Assembly (NCBI GenBank): GCA_001701135.1
Contig: DAAN01000005.1
Coordinates: 1-24,085, forward strand
Source: Bacteroidales bacterium H3
GTDB lineage: Bacteria; Bacteroidota; Bacteroidia; Bacteroidales; Muribaculaceae
DNA length: 24,085 bases
Reading direction: 5' to 3'
Of the stretch, positions 6,551 through 14,605 are shown piece by piece. Within the stretch, counting starts at the first letter, position 1. Each line of letters begins with the position of its first letter. The notes beneath the pieces were generated by a model. It had not been told where the DNA came from. It was given only the letters and a program-made list of their open reading frames with translations, and ran no database searches. Made by a program: the position numbers and the translations under genes.

Positions 6551-7489
6551 ATGTTTCACTCTGTTTCCAAAGCGTTACTGACGGCGGTGCTCTCCGCAGT
6601 CATGGCAGTCGGCGCATATGCCGCCGATGCCGATTTCAATCTGGCAACTTACAATATCCGTCAGAAAAACCATCCCGACTCAGTGCAGGGCGACGGCTGG
6701 GGCCTCCGCTATCCCGTCGTGGCACAGCTTATCCGGTTTCATGGTTTCGACATTTTCGGCACTCAGGAAGGCTTCAAAAGTCAGCTCGAGGATCTTAAAA
6801 CCAATCTTCCCGACTACGATTATATAGGTGTAGGTCGCGACGACGGCAAGGAGGGCGGCGAGTATGTGGCCATTTTCTACCGCACCGACCTCTTCGAGGT
6901 TGTGGATCACGGCGATTTCTGGCTTTCGGAGCATCCCGACCGTCCCGGGCTGGGATGGGACGCGGCGTGCAACCGCATCTGCACCTGGGGAAAATTCCGT
7001 CACAAACCCTCGGGACGCGAGTTTCTATACTTCAATCTCCATCTTGACCACATCGGCAAAAAGGCACGCGTGGAGAGCACGAAACTTGTGCAGGCCAAAA
7101 TGAAAGAGTTCGGCAGCGAACTGCCCACATTCCTCTCAGGCGACTTCAACGTAGACCAGACAAACGAATCATACAAAGCGCTTGCAAACTCGGGCGTACT
7201 TGCCGACTCCTACGAGCTTGCCGACATCGTCTATGCCAACAACGGCACCTTCAACAACTACGACCCCAACGGATACAACGACAGCCGCATCGACCATATA
7301 TTCGTGTCGCCGCAGGTGACAGTGAAACGCTACGGCATTCTCACCGACACATACCGCACCACTGCCGAGACCCCCTCCGCCGCCCGAAGCGCCTCCTCCA
7401 CATCCACCCCCGTCCCCGGCGAAACCCGCCGCTACCGCGCCCGCACCCCCAGCGACCACTTCCCCGTAATGATCCAAGTCACATTCTAA
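6551..7489 (+). CDS. Secreted endonuclease/exonuclease/phosphatase-fold hydrolase
   Basis: A 312-residue protein from the ATG at 6551, which starts a clear signal peptide (residues 1 to about 25, ending GAYAA). The same frame is open back to 6269 but that part overlaps the metallopeptidase gene and is not protein-like. The mature part has all motifs of the EEP (DNase I-like) fold: ATYNIRQ with N35, TQEG with E73, LHLDHIG with H164/D166, SGDFNVD with D198 and N200, SRIDHIFVS with D248/H249, and PSDHFPV with D302/H303. These bind Mg and the phosphate of a phosphodiester or phosphomonoester. The group includes nucleases, sphingomyelinases and inositol phosphatases, so the substrate is open. An Ala/Ser/Thr/Pro-rich insert (about residues 271-299) precedes the final motif. 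It probably acts in the periplasm or outside the cell. Confidence 0.82.
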   Translation: MFHSVSKALLTAVLSAVMAVGAYAADADFNLATYNIRQKNHPDSVQGDGWGLRYPVVAQLIRFHGFDIFGTQEGFKSQLEDLKTNLPDYDYIGVGRDDGKEGGEYVAIFYRTDLFEVVDHGDFWLSEHPDRPGLGWDAACNRICTWGKFRHKPSGREFLYFNLHLDHIGKKARVESTKLVQAKMKEFGSELPTFLSGDFNVDQTNESYKALANSGVLADSYELADIVYANNGTFNNYDPNGYNDSRIDHIFVSPQVTVKRYGILTDTYRTTAETPSAARSASSTSTPVPGETRRYRARTPSDHFPVMIQVTF

Positions 7490-7528
7490 GGCACCCTCCC
7501 TCCCCTCCACAACCTACCCGCACAATAC

Positions 7529-7579
7529 ACACACGTCACAAAGCGATGTCCCCAACATCCTCTGTGACGTGTGTATTTT
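7529..7579 (+). terminator. Intrinsic terminator between the EEP gene and the GH31 gene
   Basis: Stem arms ACACACGTCACA (7529-7540) and TGTGACGTGTGT (7563-7574) are perfect over 12 bp and are followed by ATTTTG on the plus strand. It lies between convergent genes and may stop transcription from both sides. Confidence 0.75.
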
Positions 7580-7608
7580 GTATGTTCAGGCCGTAAGGCG
7601 GCGAGGGG

Positions 7609-10002
7609 TTATTTGGTGACGGTGATGTCGAGGGGGAGCGCCGAGGTGGCGGTGAGGGTCAGGGTGCGGGTGGCGGCATCGTAGGTCTGCTTGACTTTGG
7701 CGGTGCCGGTCACTTTGGCGGGACGGTCGACGTTGTGGAGCACAAAGGTTATGGTGCGCTTGGCGGGCATTCCGTCGTAGCTGCCGGTGGGGGCGGCGAC
7801 CTTCAGGGTTGTGGCCCGGGAGGTGTTGTCGGCGGTGATGTCGATGAGCGCATAGTTGCCCTTCACGAGCGAGGAGCGCGAGGTGCGGTCATCCTCGTAG
7901 AGGGTGAAGGTGGTCTTGCCGCAGTCGGGTGTGGGATAGTAATCGATGGTGTAGCGTGCGGGGTTGTAGTCGCCGGTGTTCTCCATCTTGTAGTCGGATT
8001 TGGGGAGCAGGGCGCCGGCGCGTGCGAAGAGCGGGAGCACCTCGAGGGGTGCGGCCACTGTGGCGGTGGTGCCGCCGGCATAGACGTTGGCGGGATTGTT
8101 GATGTCGACCCACCGGCCCGAGGGGAAGACGACGCTACGCTCGGTGGTGCCGGGGGTGAGCACGGGAGCCGCCATCACGTCGCGTCCCCAGAGATACTGG
8201 TCAGTGATTGTGTCGAGAGCCGCAGGATCGGCGTCGTAGTAGCCCAGGGGGCGTACCAGCGGGAGGCTGAAACGTGCGTTTTCCGATGCGAGGGTGTAGT
8301 TGTAGGGGAGCCAGCGATAGCGTTCGCGGATCAGCGGGAGCAATATCTGCTCCTGCTCGGGATAGTCGTAGGGATTGGCAAACTGCTGGGCATGAGTGCG
8401 CAGCACCGGCGAGAACAGGCCCAGCTGACACCAGCGCACATAGAGTTCGGGGTTGTAGGGATGCTCGGGATCCACGGCGAAACCGCCCACGTCATGACCC
8501 ATATAGCCAAGACCCGACAGACCGGCGTTGAGCATGATCTTGATCTGGGGCTGCAGACCGCCCCACGAACGGCTCACGTCGGTCGACCAGGGGAACACTG
8601 AGTAGCGCTGCAGACCGGCGGTGCCGCCGCGCATCATGGTCATCAGACGTGTTTCGGGATATTCCTCCTCGAAAAGGTTCTTGATGATGCTGCTCCAGTC
8701 GTTGCCGTAGAGGTTGTGATATAGGCGGCCGGTTAGGCCGTTGGCGTGATGCATCCCGGCGGGGTGGCATTCGGGTTCGCCCAGGTCGCCCCACCAGCCG
8801 GTGACGCCCTCGTCGGTGAGCTGACGGTAACGCTCGCGGAGCCATTTGCGGGTGTCGGGGTTCGACATGTCGAGCATGCCCCCCTCGCCTACCCATATGG
8901 TCACATCCTTGGTGCCGCCCACCGAGTCTTTGCCCAGCATGCCGCGCTGCGACAGGAAATTAAAGTTGTCGATGCCGCGACCGTTCTTGAGCACGAAAGG
9001 CTGGGAGATGATTATCATGTTCACGCCCTTCTTTTTCAGATCGGCAAGCATCTTCTTATGATCTGGCCACTGCTCGGGATCCCATGCCAGACGCCCCATA
9101 TCCTGCTCTTTTCCATACCAGTAGAGGTCGAGCACCATGCCGTCGAGGGGATAGCCGCGGGTTTTCAGCGTGTCGGCCACGCCGAGGGTCTCGCGCTGGT
9201 CATGATAGCCGTATTTCGACGATATATAGCCCAGCGACCAGAACGGAGGCAGTTCCTGGCGGCCCGTGAGGCGTCCCAGCTGATCTGCCAGACCGGGCAT
9301 AGTGCCATTCTCCGACGCAAAGAAATAATATGATACACTTCCGGGAGCCTCGGTGGTGTAGGTGACAGGGTTGTCGACAGTCATGTCGGCAGCTGCATAG
9401 TCATCCATCAGCACGCCATAGCCGTCGGGCGAGATCAGCAGCGGCATGGTGATGTTCATCTGGTTCAGCCGCTTCTCGCCGGCCTGATAGCCATAGTTCT
9501 GGGTGTTGTACATCCCCAGATCCTGTCCCTTGAGGTTATAGCTGTAGCCGCGTTCGCCGCCACCATAGAAAGCGCGTGTGTCACCCACGGGATAGAGCAC
9601 TATCTGCTGTTTGCCGTCGGCAGTGACGGTGCGGGCACCGCTGTCAAAGAGTCCGGCTTTGCCTCCGGCGGTGAGGGTCACCGCTCCGGTAGCTTTGTCG
9701 AGAGTGGCTATAACTCCTGAGGGCGAAGTGAGCACGGCAGCCGAACCGCTGTCGGCCACATCGCCTGTGAACTGCCCCTCGCGGGCCACCACCGTGCGCG
9801 AAGCCGCAGGCTCTTTGCCGGGGAGGAAATTGTCGACGCGGTAAATAGAATTCGAAAGAGCCGTGACCTGCACGGTGCGCCCGTCGGGACCCACTTTTTC
9901 GGCCCGCACACTGTTGGCGGGAGCCGTGTCGGCTGCTAAAACTGCAACCGAAGCCGAAAGACTCATCGCGGCCACTGTGGCCGCCAATATCCGGTATGTC
10001 AT
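7609..10002 (-). CDS. Secreted GH31 alpha-glucosidase / oligosaccharide 4-alpha-glucosyltransferase-like enzyme
   Basis: A 797-residue glycoside hydrolase family 31 protein with a signal peptide (residues 1-24, ending VLAA). An N-terminal beta-sandwich covers about 30-245, a (beta/alpha)8 barrel about 250-590 and C-terminal beta domains about 600-797. The catalytic nucleophile is D406 in GVTGWWGDLGEPE and the general acid/base is D475 in STDVSRSWGG. The motifs DLYWYGK (292-298), WWGDLGEPE and DVSRSWGG resemble the Agd31B type of GH31, which is an alpha-1,4-glucosyltransferase on malto-oligosaccharides, more than classical alpha-xylosidases; plain alpha-glucosidase activity remains possible. 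It should act in the periplasm on starch- or glycogen-derived oligosaccharides. No SusC/SusD genes are adjacent. It begins 44 bp after the riboflavin synthase stop on the same strand and could share its transcript. Confidence 0.88.
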   Translation of the reverse strand: MTYRILAATVAAMSLSASVAVLAADTAPANSVRAEKVGPDGRTVQVTALSNSIYRVDNFLPGKEPAASRTVVAREGQFTGDVADSGSAAVLTSPSGVIATLDKATGAVTLTAGGKAGLFDSGARTVTADGKQQIVLYPVGDTRAFYGGGERGYSYNLKGQDLGMYNTQNYGYQAGEKRLNQMNITMPLLISPDGYGVLMDDYAAADMTVDNPVTYTTEAPGSVSYYFFASENGTMPGLADQLGRLTGRQELPPFWSLGYISSKYGYHDQRETLGVADTLKTRGYPLDGMVLDLYWYGKEQDMGRLAWDPEQWPDHKKMLADLKKKGVNMIIISQPFVLKNGRGIDNFNFLSQRGMLGKDSVGGTKDVTIWVGEGGMLDMSNPDTRKWLRERYRQLTDEGVTGWWGDLGEPECHPAGMHHANGLTGRLYHNLYGNDWSSIIKNLFEEEYPETRLMTMMRGGTAGLQRYSVFPWSTDVSRSWGGLQPQIKIMLNAGLSGLGYMGHDVGGFAVDPEHPYNPELYVRWCQLGLFSPVLRTHAQQFANPYDYPEQEQILLPLIRERYRWLPYNYTLASENARFSLPLVRPLGYYDADPAALDTITDQYLWGRDVMAAPVLTPGTTERSVVFPSGRWVDINNPANVYAGGTTATVAAPLEVLPLFARAGALLPKSDYKMENTGDYNPARYTIDYYPTPDCGKTTFTLYEDDRTSRSSLVKGNYALIDITADNTSRATTLKVAAPTGSYDGMPAKRTITFVLHNVDRPAKVTGTAKVKQTYDAATRTLTLTATSALPLDITVTK

Positions 10003-10046
10003 ATTAGGTATGTAGATTAATGTAAGAAAAATCTCTGAATCACGTA

Positions 10047-10652
10047 TCAGGCCTCGAGGCTGCTGATGCGGGCAATATATTTGCCAATAATGTCAAATTC
10101 CAGATTCACGCGGTCGCCCACGGCGATGCGGCAGAAATTGGTGTGCTCCATGGTGTAAGGGATGATGGCCACGCGGAACGACGACACCTCGGAGTCACAC
10201 ACCGTGAGGCTCACGCCATTGACCGTTACCGACCCCTTCTCGACCGTCACATACCCCTTGCGCACAAGCTCGGGCGACACATCATAGTCAAACCGGAAAT
10301 AGCACGACCCGTCGAGCTGCTCCAGAGCGGTGCACACCGCCGTGCAGTCAACATGCCCCTGCACGATATGACCGTCAAGACGGCCGTTCATCACCATGCA
10401 GCGCTCCACATTCACCAGATCGCCCACCCGGAGCGAACCGAGATTGGAACGGCGCAGAGTCTCCTCGATAGCCGTGACCGTGTAGACGCCGTCGCCGATG
10501 GAAACCACAGTCAGACACACACCATTGTGCGCCACCGACTGATCAATCCGCAGTTCGTCGACAAACGAACACGCCAATGTCAGATGCACGTTGCCACCCT
10601 CGCGGCGAATCTCCATCACGCGGGCAGCCTCTTCAACAATTCCTGAAAACAT
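10047..10652 (-). CDS. ribE: Riboflavin synthase
   Basis: A 201-residue protein that dismutates two 6,7-dimethyl-8-ribityllumazines to riboflavin. The true start is the ATG at 10652, which gives the invariant N-terminus MFSGIVEE; the frame stays open for 23 codons upstream but those residues have no family match. Two tandem lumazine-binding barrels are visible. The first has VAHNGVCLTVV and the ETLRRSNLG segment; the second, from about residue 98, has the linker MNGRLDGHIVQGHVD and then KGSVTVNGVSLTVCD. The C-terminal helix EFDIIGKYIARI forms the trimer contact in this family. It is upstream of the GH31 gene on the same strand, with no other riboflavin gene in view. Confidence 0.93.
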   Translation of the reverse strand: MFSGIVEEAARVMEIRREGGNVHLTLACSFVDELRIDQSVAHNGVCLTVVSIGDGVYTVTAIEETLRRSNLGSLRVGDLVNVERCMVMNGRLDGHIVQGHVDCTAVCTALEQLDGSCYFRFDYDVSPELVRKGYVTVEKGSVTVNGVSLTVCDSEVSSFRVAIIPYTMEHTNFCRIAVGDRVNLEFDIIGKYIARISSLEA

Positions 10653-10742
10653 ATTCTGAAAATTAGAATCAAAACAATAACGCCGCCAGCCCCGACAACC
10701 ATCGGGAACCGCAACATGCACGGCGCAGAAAGGCAGCTGCCC

Positions 10743-10750
10743 ACAAAATT
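10743..10750 (-). promoter_or_regulatory. Candidate -7 box for ribE
   Basis: On the minus strand this reads TAATTTTG, a match to TAnnTTTG, about 90 nt before the ribE start. No convincing -33 box is seen. It is back to back with the tRNA-Ser promoter. Confidence 0.35.
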
Positions 10751-10782
10751 AGCGAAAAAATCCGAAAAAACTCCCCGAAAAC

Positions 10783-10813
10783 TTTTCAAATAAAGAAAAA
10801 CTTCGTAACTTTG
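10783..10813 (+). promoter_or_regulatory. Candidate promoter for tRNA-Ser
   Basis: TAACTTTG at 10806-10813 matches the -7 consensus, with TTTTC at 10783-10787 as a possible -33 box, 18 nt upstream. The tRNA starts about 90 nt downstream, so the precursor would have a leader. Confidence 0.5.
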
Positions 10814-10905
10814 TCCCCGCAAACAACCCGCAGAGCAGTCCACACCCCTGCAGCCGCCGGAAACGGCACCCTACAGGACAACTGCCGACGCAAAGACCGA
10901 CAAAA

Positions 10906-10992
10906 GGAAAGATGCCGGAGCGGTCGATCGGGACGGTCTCGAAAACCGTTGTACCCTTACGGGTACCCAGGGTTCGAATCCCTGTCTTTCCG
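10906..10992 (+). tRNA. tRNA-Ser (anticodon CGA)
   Basis: An 87-nt class II tRNA. The acceptor stem GGAAAGA pairs with TCTTTCC, followed by discriminator G. The anticodon stem ACGGT/ACCGT encloses loop CTCGAAA with anticodon CGA, reading UCG codons. A long variable arm (GTACCC TTAC GGGTAC) and the T-arm with GGTTCGAATCC are intact. CCA is not encoded. It stands alone at the boundary between GC-rich chromosomal genes and the AT-richer arsenic operon, a common place for island insertion. Confidence 0.96.
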
Positions 10993-11027
10993 CAAATTAG
11001 CTTGATTACCAAGCATTTGCAAAATCT

Positions 11028-11073
11028 ACACCCAATATTACACCCAGAAACGGCAGTAATATTGGGTGTTTTG
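11028..11073 (+). terminator. Terminator downstream of tRNA-Ser
   Basis: Arms ACACCCAATATTAC (11028-11041) and GTAATATTGGGTGT (11056-11069) are perfectly complementary over 14 bp and are followed by TTTTG. It would end the tRNA-Ser transcript. Confidence 0.8.
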
Positions 11074-11119
11074 TTGGCATCAAATGATACGATGTTCTGA
11101 CAACTTAGTGGTGCCGGAT

Positions 11120-11136
11120 TATTTAATGCCATTTAA
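11120..11136 (+). repeat. Left copy of a 17-bp inverted repeat flanking the arsenic operon
   Basis: TATTTAATGCCATTTAA. Its reverse complement matches 17012-17028 at 16 of 17 positions. The pair brackets the whole ars operon and nothing else. Similarity does not continue beyond these 17 bases. Confidence 0.55.
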
Positions 11137-11188
11137 CATCACGTAATCCTCGTGAGACTTTGCTCGCCTCAAAAAAATCATCGCTATG

Positions 11189-11220
11189 TTTGGATATATC
11201 AAATATTGTTTGTAATTTTG
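11189..11220 (+). promoter_or_regulatory. Promoter of the arsenic operon
   Basis: TTTG (11189-11192) and TAATTTTG (11213-11220) are spaced 20 nt, a full Bacteroidetes-type promoter, about 20 nt before the arsR start. The weak dyad TTGTT...AACAA over 11207-11229 overlaps the -7 box and could be the ArsR operator, which would make the operon autoregulated; this last point is inference. Confidence 0.65.
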
Positions 11221-11241
11221 CGAACAACAAATAAAAATGAT

Positions 11242-11571
11242 ATGGCAAAATTAGAGATAACACCCGAACAGGAGCGTCTTGCGAGGTTTGCAAAAGCGAT
11301 GGGGCATCCCACGCGGATAGCGATTCTCAATTTTCTCGCTCAGAGAAACGAATGTTTCTTTGGAGATATACATGAGGTGCTTCCGATTGCGAAAGCCACA
11401 GTATCGCAGCATCTGAGCGAGTTGAAGGAGGCCGGTCTGATACAAGGCACCATCGAGCCGCCAAAAGTAAAGTATTGCATCAACGTGGAGAACTGGAAAC
11501 TTGCCCGGCAACTGTTTTCACAGATGCTTGACGACTGCTGTCCCTCAAAAAAGAATAGCTGCTGCTCGTAA
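11242..11571 (+). CDS. arsR: ArsR/SmtB-family metalloregulatory repressor
   Basis: A 109-residue winged-helix repressor. The start chosen is the ATG at 11242 (MAKLEITPEQ), since the 30 extra codons possible upstream run through the promoter. The recognition helix region is IAKATVSQHLSELKEAGLI (about residues 49-67), preceded by the family segment MGHPTRIAIL. Candidate As(III) ligands are C38 in NECFFGDI, at the alpha-3 region where ArsR proteins carry Cys, and the C-terminal pairs C99-C100 and C107-C108. With metalloid bound it should leave the DNA and release the operon. It is the first gene of the eight-gene arsenic cluster and sits directly after the promoter. Confidence 0.9.
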   Translation: MAKLEITPEQERLARFAKAMGHPTRIAILNFLAQRNECFFGDIHEVLPIAKATVSQHLSELKEAGLIQGTIEPPKVKYCINVENWKLARQLFSQMLDDCCPSKKNSCCS

Positions 11572-11636
11572 GCACTATTTTTTACTTTCTATGTTCGTAA
11601 TTCGGCAAATAACAATCTAAATTAAATGATAATCAC

Positions 11637-12062
11637 ATGAAAAAGTTACTGATGTTTTTCGCCCTTATGATAGGGCTGGTGTCGTGCGGAAGCGGGGATA
11701 ATACCGCCGCTGCGAAATCTCCTGAAAAGGATAGAGTGGAAGTGATATATTTCCACGGCAAACAACGCTGTGCCACCTGCATGGCTATCGAGAAAAACGC
11801 TAAAGAGGTAATAAATACTCTCTTTGCAAACGAGATGAAAAACGGCACTGTCGTATTCAAGACCGTGGATATATCTACCCCGGAGGGAGAAAAAATCGCC
11901 GACAAATACGAAGTTACATGGTCTTCTCTCTTTGTCAACAAATGGAAAGACGGTAAGGAGAGCCGTAACAACCTCACTGAGTTTGGCTTCGGGAACGCCC
12001 GTAAAAATCCTGACGGCTTCAAGAAAGGTCTTGCAGACAAAATCCGCCAATCATTGAAATAA
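11637..12062 (+). CDS. ArsF-family thioredoxin-like lipoprotein (nitrophenyl-arsonate reductase subunit family)
   Basis: A 141-residue protein with a lipoprotein signal peptide; the lipobox Cys is C17 (GLVSCGSG). The mature part is thioredoxin-like, with a CxxC at C45/C48 (KQRCATCMA) after the strand VEVIYFHG. This matches the family annotated as ArsF, one of two small proteins that together reduce nitroaromatic arsenicals such as nitarsone to the amino form in the arsEFG system. Anchoring would be at the periplasmic membrane face. Whether it reduces nitro groups here or transfers electrons through the next-door DsbD-like membrane protein is not settled. Its stop overlaps the next start by one base. 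Confidence 0.72.
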   Translation: MKKLLMFFALMIGLVSCGSGDNTAAAKSPEKDRVEVIYFHGKQRCATCMAIEKNAKEVINTLFANEMKNGTVVFKTVDISTPEGEKIADKYEVTWSSLFVNKWKDGKESRNNLTEFGFGNARKNPDGFKKGLADKIRQSLK

Positions 12063-12768
12063 TGGACTGGTTACAGACTTTACTTGACAATAGCACTGCT
12101 CCGGCTCTGACCGCGTTCCTTCTCGGATTGCTCACTGCTATCTCACCGTGTCCGCTTGCCACCAACATAGCTGCAATAGGCTACATCAGCAAGGATATAG
12201 AGAACCGCAGACGCATTTTCCGAAATGGTGTCCTTTACACCATCGGTCGCGTAATCGCATATACCGTTCTCGGCATTATTCTTATCTCAATTCTGAAAGA
12301 GGGGCAAGCGTGTTCGGCATACAGAAAACAATCGGGAAATGGGGTGAGCTGCTGCTCGGACCGCTCCTGCTGGTTATCGGTCTTTTCATGCTTTTCGGAC
12401 ACAAACTGAATATCCCGCAGTTCGGTTTCGGCGGCAACGGTGAAGGACTTGCCCGCAAAGGTGGCTGGGGTGCCTTATTGCTTGGAGTTCTGTTTGCGAT
12501 GGCTTTCTGTCCGTCAAGCGGTGTACTGTATTTCGGGATGCTTATACCGATGTCGGTTACTGCAAGTGCAGGATGGCTTCTGCCTGTGTTGTTTGCTGTT
12601 GCCACCGCTCTCCCGGTGCTTGCAGTAGCATGGATTCTCGCTTTCAGCGTTGAAAAGGTCGGTGAGTTCTACGGCAAACTACGCACTGTTCAGAAATGGC
12701 TTAACATTATTGTCGGGCTTCTGTTTATAGGTGTCGGCGCGTACTATTGCGCTATAATGTTCTTCTAA
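12062..12768 (+). pseudogene. ArsG-family / DsbD-like membrane permease, frameshifted
   Basis: The protein is split over two frames. Residues 1-81 are read from 12062 (SPCPLATN with C30, then membrane helices up to GIILISILKEG). The continuation SVFGIQKTIGKWGELLLGPL to GVGAYYCAIMFF is in the other frame and ends at 12768. The join is at about 12301-12304, a run of four Gs; one extra G would restore a single 235-residue, roughly six-helix protein of the CcdA/DsbD-like family in which ArsG, an efflux permease for aromatic trivalent arsenicals, is placed. The second half has FCPSSGVLYFG. It may be a real null mutation, a sequencing error in a G run, or recoding; the local sequence is not a canonical slippery heptamer. 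It starts on the last base of the arsF-like gene. Confidence 0.8.
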
Positions 12769-12819
12769 AAATTTTATAAACAATATTCGTCGAAAGGCGA
12801 AAGACAAACGATAAGACAA

Positions 12820-13230
12820 ATGGAAAATAACAAAGAAAACAAAAAAGGATTCTGGGCTAATCTCTTCTCTTCAAAGCCCAAATGCTCGTGTGGCGACAAT
12901 ATCATCGTCGAAGATGATGACAAACCGCAGGCCTCTTGCGGATGTGGTTCCGAGACTTCTTCTTCCTGCTGCACTGCTACTGCCGGAGGGGAAGCCAAAG
13001 AGGTTCTCGTGCTAGGTCCCGGCTGTTCCAAATGCAAGGAAACATACAGGGTAGTCGAGCGCGTAATCGCAGAAAACCATGTTGATGTCAAGCTATCCAA
13101 AATCGAGGATATAGCCGAGATGATGAGCTACAACATTATGACGACGCCAGCGGTGGTCGTTGACGGATCGGTTAAAATCAAGGGACACGTTCCGACAGCT
13201 GACGAAGTGAAGAAGATACTCGGAATATAA
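12820..13230 (+). CDS. Thioredoxin-family protein with a cysteine-rich N-terminal tail
   Basis: A 136-residue cytoplasmic protein. The C-terminal 75 residues are a small thioredoxin/glutaredoxin-like domain with the redox pair C69/C72 in GPGCSKCKE and the cis-Pro segment MTTPAVVVDG. The first 60 residues are a disordered tail with KCSCG (C22, C24), SCGCG (C40, C42) and SCC (C50, C51), six Cys in 30 residues. Such pairs could bind As(III) or serve as resolving thiols. In position and fold it could be the ArsE-type partner of the ArsF-like protein, or a dedicated reductant of ArsC; both are inference. There is no signal peptide. The gene lies between the arsG-like gene and the first permease. 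Confidence 0.78.
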   Translation: MENNKENKKGFWANLFSSKPKCSCGDNIIVEDDDKPQASCGCGSETSSSCCTATAGGEAKEVLVLGPGCSKCKETYRVVERVIAENHVDVKLSKIEDIAEMMSYNIMTTPAVVVDGSVKIKGHVPTADEVKKILGI

Positions 13231-13252
13231 TCTGAACACAACATGGACTGTT

Positions 13253-14593
13253 ATGAACACAAGAAAGGATGTCAAATTTCTGATATGGACTGTTGTCATA
13301 TTTCTGACAGCGTTCTTCATGCCTGTCAACAGTGAAACGCTGTTGACCGCCATACACTCAACTCTTGACCTTGCCAAGTGGTATGCCCGTGAGCATATCG
13401 TTCTCTGCCTTCTCCCGGCATTCTTCATAGCCGGTGTGATTGCGGTGTTTGTAAGTCAGGGAGCGGTGTTAAAATATTTCGGTGCAAATGCAAAGAAATG
13501 GGTGTCATATACTGTGGCTTCAGTATCGGGAGGCATTCTTGCCGTCTGTTCCTGTACCATTCTCCCGTTGTTCACCAGCATTTACAAGCGTGGAGCGGGT
13601 CTTGGTCCGGCAATAGCGTTTCTATATTCCGGTCCAGCCATCAGCATACTCTCGATAATCCTCACAGCCCGTATCCTCGGACTTGAGATGGGACTTGCCC
13701 GCATCATCGGAGCCGTCACATTTGCTGTGGTAATCGGTCTTGTGATGTCGTTCATCTTCCGTAAGGAAGAACGAGATAAAGAGGCATCACAGATGAATAT
13801 CGTACCACCTCCGGAGAAACGCCCGCTTTGGCAGACCGCTGTGTTCTTCTTTACTCTCGTGGCAATCCTTGTGTTCGCCAACTGGGGCGCACCGGCGGCA
13901 ATCGACCGTGGTGTCTGGGCTGCTATCTACGGGGCTAAATGGTGGATAACATCTGCCCTTGCAATAGGTCTGTGCGTGATGCTTGTAAAAATCCTCCATC
14001 TTAAAACCCGTTGGATTATCCTTGGAGCAATCGCGGTAGCTGTATCGGCTTTCCTCGCCAATGTTTTCATTCCCGATGCGAAACTGGCTCCCCTTGTGCC
14101 TATGATAGTTTCTGTCGTTGTGCTTGCAATCATATTGTTATGCGATAAAAACGATGATGAAAACCGCGAATGGGCGTTGTCTTCATGGGGATTCGCCAAG
14201 CTGATACTACCGTTGCTTGCAGTCGGAGTATTGACAGCGGGATTCCTGCTCGGTTCAACGCATGACGGTATAGAACTACCCGGTATTATTCCAAATAGCT
14301 GGGTTGAATGGGCAGTCGGCGGCAATTCGTTATTGTCCAACTTCTTCGCAAGTTTCACCGGGGCGTTTATGTATTTTGCCACTCTCACCGAAGTGCCGAT
14401 TATTCAAGGATTGCTCGCATCCGGCATGGGTAAAGGCCCGGCTCTTGCCCTGCTGCTTGCCGGACCCTCACTATCGCTTCCGAATATGCTTGTCATACGC
14501 AGCGTTATGGGTACGAAAAAGACAGTGATATATGTCGCTTTGGTAATCGTTATGGCCACAATTTCAGGCTGGGTATATGGCTATTTCTTCTAA
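13253..14593 (+). CDS. DUF318/ArsP-type permease, long form
   Basis: A 446-residue integral membrane protein of about ten helices. It belongs to the permease family (DUF318, UPF0718, ArsP-like). The family signature is seen twice: SGGILAVCSCTILPLF with C99 and C101 followed by FLYSGPAISILSI, and near the C-terminus FATLTEVPIIQGLL with GMGKGPALALLLAGPSLSLP. A charged cytoplasmic loop (about residues 170-190) separates the halves. ArsP members export trivalent organoarsenicals such as methylarsenite; other members have been tied to metal or arsenite handling, so the substrate is an inference from the operon. The start at 13253 is 22 bp after the thioredoxin gene. Confidence 0.8.
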   Translation: MNTRKDVKFLIWTVVIFLTAFFMPVNSETLLTAIHSTLDLAKWYAREHIVLCLLPAFFIAGVIAVFVSQGAVLKYFGANAKKWVSYTVASVSGGILAVCSCTILPLFTSIYKRGAGLGPAIAFLYSGPAISILSIILTARILGLEMGLARIIGAVTFAVVIGLVMSFIFRKEERDKEASQMNIVPPPEKRPLWQTAVFFFTLVAILVFANWGAPAAIDRGVWAAIYGAKWWITSALAIGLCVMLVKILHLKTRWIILGAIAVAVSAFLANVFIPDAKLAPLVPMIVSVVVLAIILLCDKNDDENREWALSSWGFAKLILPLLAVGVLTAGFLLGSTHDGIELPGIIPNSWVEWAVGGNSLLSNFFASFTGAFMYFATLTEVPIIQGLLASGMGKGPALALLLAGPSLSLPNMLVIRSVMGTKKTVIYVALVIVMATISGWVYGYFF

Positions 14594-14605
14594 AATAGAA
14601 TAAAC

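Noticed and set aside
7735..8601. 288-residue plus-strand frame, and similar frames at 8746-9333 and 20344-20823
   Set aside because: They run antisense inside the GH31 and topoisomerase-like genes, are rich in Val/Gly/His typical of reverse-strand GC-rich codons, and show no family motif.
10653..10721. 23-residue extension of riboflavin synthase
   Set aside because: The family starts at MFSGIVEE; the extra residues lie in the leader.
11152..11241. 30-residue extension of ArsR
   Set aside because: It runs across the operon promoter, and the conserved protein begins at the ATG at 11242.
12299..12306. Programmed -1 frameshift in the arsG-like gene
   Set aside because: The AGAGGGG sequence can slip only in one of the two ribosomal sites and is not an X_XXY_YYZ heptamer; an indel is the simpler view.
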